Shown in pieces: positions 33,521-38,336 of a stretch of DNA of 38,336 nt. The position numbers and the translations under genes are program-made. Numbering within the stretch: position 1 is the first letter of the stretch; each line of letters begins with the position of its first letter. The notes beneath the pieces are model-generated. The model did no database searches and was not told the DNA's origin. It worked only from the letters and a program-made list of their open reading frames with translations. The stretch is from Candidatus Babelota bacterium (GTDB lineage Bacteria; Babelota; Babeliae; Babelales; Vermiphilaceae): positions 1 through 38,336 of the forward strand of contig JABDCY010000010.1 in NCBI GenBank assembly GCA_013287855.1, in the 5' to 3' direction.

Positions 33521-35338
33521 CTATGCTAATTGATGAGAAATACGTGGTTCAAGACCCAACAACTCATAAATTTCGCTCGCATAGAGTGTTTCTTTTTCGA
33601 GCAATTTATTGGCCAATAGATCGAGCTTATCACGATTTTTTCTCAAAAGATCCATCACCTTCTCATAATTAGTGGTAAGGATTCTACGAATTTCTTCGTC
33701 AATTAATGCACCGGTTTTTGCAGAAAATTCCAATTTCTTGTTCGGATTGTACACTACAGGACCTAAATCAGACATACCATAATCACACACCATAGCATGC
33801 GCAATCTTGGTAGCAGACTGGAAGTCAGAAGCAGCACCTGTCGTCATATTATTAAATACCAGCTCTTCGGCGGCACGACCACCCAGGGCTGCCATGATGA
33901 GAGCAATAAGTTCATCTTTGGTTTGATGATATTTTTCACGTTCTGGCATCCAGTGGGTAACGCCCAAGGCACCACCTCGCGGCACAATAGTCACTTTGTA
34001 TAAGGGATCAGATTCATTTGGTTTTAACAATCTAATAAGCGCGTGCCCTGCTTCATGGAATGCGGTAATTTTAAGATCTTCAGGCGTTTGGCGCATTGTC
34101 TTATTTTCTTTACCCAGCATCGCTTTGTCACGTGCAAGATCAATATCATGCATCGTCACCAATTCTTGATTCTTTTTAGAGGCAATAATGGCAGCTTCAT
34201 TTAGTAAATTGCCTAAATCAGCCCCTGAAAATCCGGTTGTGCCTCGTGCAACTCTCTGCAGGTCAACATTTGGATCGAGCTTGATATCTTTTGCATGCAC
34301 CTGCAAAATTTGTTCACGGCTAATAAGATCAGGAAATGGCACAAAAACGGTACGGTCAAAACGACCAGGACGCAATAATGCTTTATCTAACACATCTGGT
34401 CTATTGGTTGCAGCAATCACAATTACTGAGCCACCGGTTGTTTGGAATCCGTCCATTTCTGTCAATAACTGATTCAGCGTTTGTTCACGCTCATCATGAC
34501 CACCACCAAGTCCACTGCCACGGTGGCGACCAACGGCATCAATTTCATCAATAAAAATAATGCTTGGTGCATTTTTGCGTGCTTGTGCAAATAGATCGCG
34601 CACGCGCGCTGCTCCAACGCCCACAAAAACTTCGATAAAATCTGAACCGCTGATGCTAAAGAATGGACAATTTGCTTCCCCAGCTACTGCTTTGGCAAGC
34701 AACGTTTTACCATTACCTGGTTCACCAACTAATAAAATACCACGAGGAATTTTGGCGCCCAAACGCTGATATTTAGCGGGATTTTTGAGAAAATCTATGA
34801 CATCGTGCAGCTCTTCCTTAGCCTCAGCTGCACCAGCTACATGTTCAAAATTCACTTTGATGCTGGACGGCATGAACAATTTTGCTTTGCTTTTGCCCAT
34901 GGAAAACAAGTTACCGCTACCGCCACCGCTGCCACCGGCAGCTTTAATTTGACGAATGGTATACCAGGCAATCAGAAGGAGCATTAAGAATAAAGCGCCT
35001 ATAAAGGAGAGATACCAAACATTTGATGGGGTTCCCACTGACGCATCAACATTATGTTGACTCAAGGACTCCCACAAAGATGGGTTATTAACAATGACGG
35101 TTTCAAAACGTTCGTTATTTTTGAATATACCTTCAACATGTTGGCCAGTAATATGTACCGATTTAACATCGCCAGCATTAACACGCTTAAGAAAAGACGA
35201 ATAGCTCAAGGTTTGTACTTGTCGCGTGTAGTCGGTAAGTTTTGTTAATACAAATAGACAGCCTACTATTACTAGTACGGCAACTACAAGATTACGTGGA
35301 CCCCCTTGAATAGGGCTTTTTTGCTTTAATTTTTTCAT
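33521..35338 (-). CDS. ftsH: ATP-dependent zinc metalloprotease FtsH
   Basis: [41 protein letters not shown] region, HEAGHA zinc motif, N-terminal TMs. Confidence 0.98.
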   Translation of the reverse strand: MKKLKQKSPIQGGPRNLVVAVLVIVGCLFVLTKLTDYTRQVQTLSYSSFLKRVNAGDVKSVHITGQHVEGIFKNNERFETVIVNNPSLWESLSQHNVDASVGTPSNVWYLSFIGALFLMLLLIAWYTIRQIKAAGGSGGGSGNLFSMGKSKAKLFMPSSIKVNFEHVAGAAEAKEELHDVIDFLKNPAKYQRLGAKIPRGILLVGEPGNGKTLLAKAVAGEANCPFFSISGSDFIEVFVGVGAARVRDLFAQARKNAPSIIFIDEIDAVGRHRGSGLGGGHDEREQTLNQLLTEMDGFQTTGGSVIVIAATNRPDVLDKALLRPGRFDRTVFVPFPDLISREQILQVHAKDIKLDPNVDLQRVARGTTGFSGADLGNLLNEAAIIASKKNQELVTMHDIDLARDKAMLGKENKTMRQTPEDLKITAFHEAGHALIRLLKPNESDPLYKVTIVPRGGALGVTHWMPEREKYHQTKDELIALIMAALGGRAAEELVFNNMTTGAASDFQSATKIAHAMVCDYGMSDLGPVVYNPNKKLEFSAKTGALIDEEIRRILTTNYEKVMDLLRKNRDKLDLLANKLLEKETLYASEIYELLGLEPRISHQLA

Positions 35339-35543
35339 GTGATACCTGCTTTTTAACTGAAGAATAATTTCTATTACTAAGATTAAATATACTAAAATAG
35401 GTAGCTATTACTTCAATAGTTACCTTAAAAATGAGCAATTATGGGTTGTTTTTAACACTTCTTTAGTATACAACACTCAACTTCACCTGTCGATAGCCTG
35501 TAAATAAGGCTTTTCCCTCAAGAGAATTTTTAATCTAATGAAC

Positions 35544-35578
35544 AAAAAAAACCGATACGTGTTACCTAATCGGTTTTT
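35544..35578. terminator. Terminator-like hairpin, T runs on both strands
   Basis: aaaaaaaaccgat-acgtgttacct-aatcggttttt. Confidence 0.75.
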
Positions 35579-35710
35579 GCATTTATCCAAATTAGTTTTT
35601 AGATTTTTTATTTCTAACCTTTTAAAAAAATCTTGCATTAACCATTCCTCCCCGTGATATATTTATATTAGAAATGTTTAAGGGTAATTGCTTAAAAGAA
35701 GGGTGTTGTT

Positions 35711-36073
35711 GTGAGGAGTAATTTAATTCTTAATGGATTGGCAATAGGTATTGCATTAATACTTCTTGGCAATTTAAAAGGTGCTCAAATAGTAAAAATA
35801 ATTAATAAGAGTGAGTACTCCATATACACGTCTGGAAACAATACATCGAAGAAGGTTGCTCCATTTATGACGGTAAATTTATCACAAGATGCAGGATCGT
35901 TTTTTAACAGCTTCACACCATTACAAGTGTACCTAAATGATAAATTAATAGACACACTTACTAAAAGTGATAGTGGTAAGATTTCTTCAAACAAATTAGG
36001 CGAATTGTCAAATATTTCTCCGAAAGAGATTACAATAGAAGTTGATAAATCAGGCATTGTAACCTACAAGTAA
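35711..36073 (+). CDS. Small secreted protein (related to 27781-28176?)
   Basis: GTG start; signal-like LILNGLAIGIALILLGNLKGA; INKSEYSIYTSGNN; terminal EITIEVDKSGIVTYK. Confidence 0.6.
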   Translation: MRSNLILNGLAIGIALILLGNLKGAQIVKIINKSEYSIYTSGNNTSKKVAPFMTVNLSQDAGSFFNSFTPLQVYLNDKLIDTLTKSDSGKISSNKLGELSNISPKEITIEVDKSGIVTYK

Positions 36074-36183
36074 TTTAGCATAAAACTTAGTTTTAAATTT
36101 CTTGAATTATTGCTCGAAAATTAATCTGATTCATGGCGATTCTACTCTTCACACCTTTTTGCACGGCGAATAACAAGTAATCT

Positions 36184-36846
36184 TTATCTTGTTTTAAGAT
36201 AGACAACATATTCACCATAAAAGGTGGTAAACGCAGAAGATTCGCCTAGTCTATAATTGATGGTTGCACCATGTGTTTCATACGCTGTCAAAAATTCCGC
36301 GCTCCATCGCTGCGCGATGTTCTTAAATGTATTATAGGGCATCCAACATGCATCAGTAAGTTCAAAGTCATCTTTTACGATCTCATGCGAAAGTGGTTTT
36401 AAAACACACGCAAAACAAACATCAACAATATCATTGCGATCGAGCGCTTCCCGCCAACCGATGATGCCAAGAAATTCGGTATCGATGCCTGTTTCTTCTT
36501 TAACTTCGCGCATCGCTGCTTGCCAAATATGTTCGCCTCGCTTAACACCACCAGTAGGAATAATGTAGCCGCGCTCAGGGTAGTAGCGTTCTTTAACCAC
36601 CAAAATATTATTTTGACCATCGATCACAAGAGCACCAATACCAACGGTATGCGTAGCATAATCAGAAATATGTTCTCTTGAACCTCCTACTAATTCTCTA
36701 ATAAAAATGAATTCTTGTGCGCTGGTTGCATGATGAAATTCAAACTGATGACGCACAGCAATGGGAATATAGGCAGCTTGTTGCCAAGGAATTTTTAACC
36801 ACATTATTAAGCTGCTACTGTTCTGTTGCCAATAATTAAAAGACAC
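36184..36846 (-). CDS. NUDIX hydrolase
   Basis: Nudix box GGVKRGEHIWQAAMREVKEETGI. Start uncertain (GTG 36846 or a downstream ATG). Confidence 0.93.
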   Translation of the reverse strand: MSFNYWQQNSSSLIMWLKIPWQQAAYIPIAVRHQFEFHHATSAQEFIFIRELVGGSREHISDYATHTVGIGALVIDGQNNILVVKERYYPERGYIIPTGGVKRGEHIWQAAMREVKEETGIDTEFLGIIGWREALDRNDIVDVCFACVLKPLSHEIVKDDFELTDACWMPYNTFKNIAQRWSAEFLTAYETHGATINYRLGESSAFTTFYGEYVVYLKTR

Positions 36847-37028
36847 TACTAATTATCGCTCAAATTCCTCGCTCGTAGCGTTGTCGACAACAGACAGCGT
36901 GACATCATTATATTTATTAATGCTGTGAGGCAAAAAAGCGATCGCATTAAGACCTTGTATAAACAAAATAAATGCAAAAAAACAAAAGTACTATGAATTT
37001 TGTACGCTGTTAAGCATGGTGACTACCT

Positions 37029-37994
37029 TCAACCTTCTGCTTTAATAGCCTGCGCGATCAAATCAGATGATTGCAATAGGATTGATAAGTGCTTTGCACC
37101 AGGAACAATCTGACCTGTTACCAAATTTTTGGGATTGGCATCTGCGTAAGCCATAACTTTTTCTGCAACAAACTGTTCATCTTGATCACCGATAAACATG
37201 ATGACCGGTTTATCTAATTTGGCAAAGACTGCATTTGTATCATAAGGTGATGTGGCACAGGACATGGTGAAGGTATAATACCCCACCATAAGAGGATCTG
37301 CCAAAATTTCTGGTGAGTAGTTGAAATATACTGCTGGTGTATGGGCACAAAGTCTGCCACCCGAAATGCCACCAAGAATGTATACCCAGGTGCGAACTTT
37401 TTTTACAAAACTTGTTTCTGGGCTTGTATGTTCTTTATTGGCTCCCGAGTTTGGACCAAGATAAGGCGCTAAGCAAATGTAGCCAGTAACGAGCGGGGAG
37501 GGATTGTTTGCACCATAATTTAAGACAAGCCCAGCACCCGAGGAATGCCCCGACAAATAAATGTTGGCGTGCGGATGTTGCTGGTGCACAAAATCTACAG
37601 CTGTAGTTATATCAGTAAAAACTTGTTCTATGGTTGGCGCATCGCCGCGCGCCCCTGCAGACTTACCATGACCTCGAATGTCGAACATATAAGCACCTAG
37701 GTTGTACTGCTCTGCAAGTTGCTTGCCAATCAACTGATAAGGGGCATTTGTGTAGGCGCCGCCACCATGATAAAAAATCACAACATTTTTTGGTTCATTG
37801 CTTGGCAAGAAGGGATAGTAAGCAAGTTGACTTCCATCGCTAGCTTGCAAAAACAAGGGTTGTTTTAAAGAAAATGCTGGAATTTCATGTATTTCTTCGT
37901 ATGAAAATGGTTCAACCATGGGGAATATCTCTAGACTTTGTGTTATGAATATCGTGCACATTACGCAAATTATATTTTTTAACAATGAGATCAT
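37029..37994 (-). CDS. Secreted alpha/beta hydrolase (lysophospholipase-like, S33-type)
   Basis: VVIFYHGGGAYTN, FDIRGHGKSAGARG, nucleophile elbow SGHSSGAG, FIGDQDEQF, GAKHLSIL; N-terminal signal peptide. Confidence 0.9.
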   Translation of the reverse strand: MISLLKNIICVMCTIFITQSLEIFPMVEPFSYEEIHEIPAFSLKQPLFLQASDGSQLAYYPFLPSNEPKNVVIFYHGGGAYTNAPYQLIGKQLAEQYNLGAYMFDIRGHGKSAGARGDAPTIEQVFTDITTAVDFVHQQHPHANIYLSGHSSGAGLVLNYGANNPSPLVTGYICLAPYLGPNSGANKEHTSPETSFVKKVRTWVYILGGISGGRLCAHTPAVYFNYSPEILADPLMVGYYTFTMSCATSPYDTNAVFAKLDKPVIMFIGDQDEQFVAEKVMAYADANPKNLVTGQIVPGAKHLSILLQSSDLIAQAIKAEG

Positions 37995-38080
37995 GCTAAT
38001 TCCTAGATTCTTTATACTAATATTACTATTTTATAATACTTTTTTCCGTTCTGCAAACCCTATGCTTTAGAGTTTATTTT

Positions 38081-38336
38081 CTAGGATTTTTCAGTTAGAG
38101 CAATTAATCGCACTGGCGCTTCGGTCAGTCCAGCGCCTTTCAGGGGTAGTGCAATAATAAAACTACCTACCGCAGGCAATCGGTCTGCTTGCGCAACATT
38201 TTCAATAATAACAATGCCTTTTTTTAATAAAATAGCGTGTACTGGAAAACCATCTTCCTGGCGATCAGGCGAAAGGGTATCAATAGCCAAACCAACAATG
38301 CCTCGTTCAACCAACAATTGTGCTGCTTGGGCAGAA
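38081..38336 (-). CDS. Cyclase/kynurenine formamidase-family protein, C-terminal part; continues beyond the window
   Basis: GIVGLAIDTLSPDRQEDGFPVHAILLKKGIVIIENVAQADRLPAVGSFIIALPLKGAGLTEAPVRLIAL; frame open to the window edge. Confidence 0.85.
   Translation of the reverse strand, partial: SAQAAQLLVERGIVGLAIDTLSPDRQEDGFPVHAILLKKGIVIIENVAQADRLPAVGSFIIALPLKGAGLTEAPVRLIALTEKS

Noticed and set aside
34900-34960. Gly/Ser-rich tract (GGSGGGSGN) as a possible repeat
   Set aside because: In-frame flexible linker of FtsH after the second TM segment; common in FtsH proteins.
35483-35638. 51 aa minus-strand ORF MQDFFKRLEIKNLKTNLDKCKNRLGNTYRFFLFIRLKILLREKPYLQAIDR with a GGGGAGGA upstream
   Set aside because: RBS is attractive, but the ORF runs through a strong terminator-like hairpin and has no recognisable features; not supported without comparative data.

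Overview
This 38.3 kb window is a bacterial chromosome segment. Gene content and the many small secreted proteins suggest an endosymbiont or parasite lineage such as Candidatus Dependentiae/TM6; that lineage is an inference I could not check. Housekeeping genes recognised: pyrH (partial), frr, tRNA-Lys, tRNA-Leu, tig-like, trxB, rpmH (48 aa, absent from the ORF track), rnpA, yidD, a PIN-PhoH ATPase, thrS without a TGS domain, a DUF885 peptidase, nth, a Xer recombinase, PBP2, rpsT, rpmB, an inositol monophosphatase, ftsH, a NUDIX hydrolase, an alpha/beta hydrolase and a partial cyclase-family gene. About fifteen further genes encode small secreted or anchored proteins without recognisable function, several in paralogous groups. 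The strongest candidate for an undescribed system is a duplicated module at 20.9-27.7 kb. Two ~918 aa paralogs each combine a 7-TM N-terminus, a GAF-like domain, a PAS-like region, a degenerate sigma54-activator AAA+ domain (no Walker A, no GAFTGA, altered Walker B) and an intact Fis-type HTH. Each is preceded by a divergently oriented micro-ORF (33 and 28 aa) with a ribosome-binding site and a similar layout (F-x-K-[LM]-x-G ... P-P-x-G), suggesting a possible peptide/receptor pair. Other notable observations are a duplicated rpmH leader fused to a secreted-protein gene, a repeat insertion that displaced a gene's original C-terminus, modular palindromic repeats, a secreted J-domain-like protein lacking HPD, and a KTS variant of the PBP2 KTG motif.
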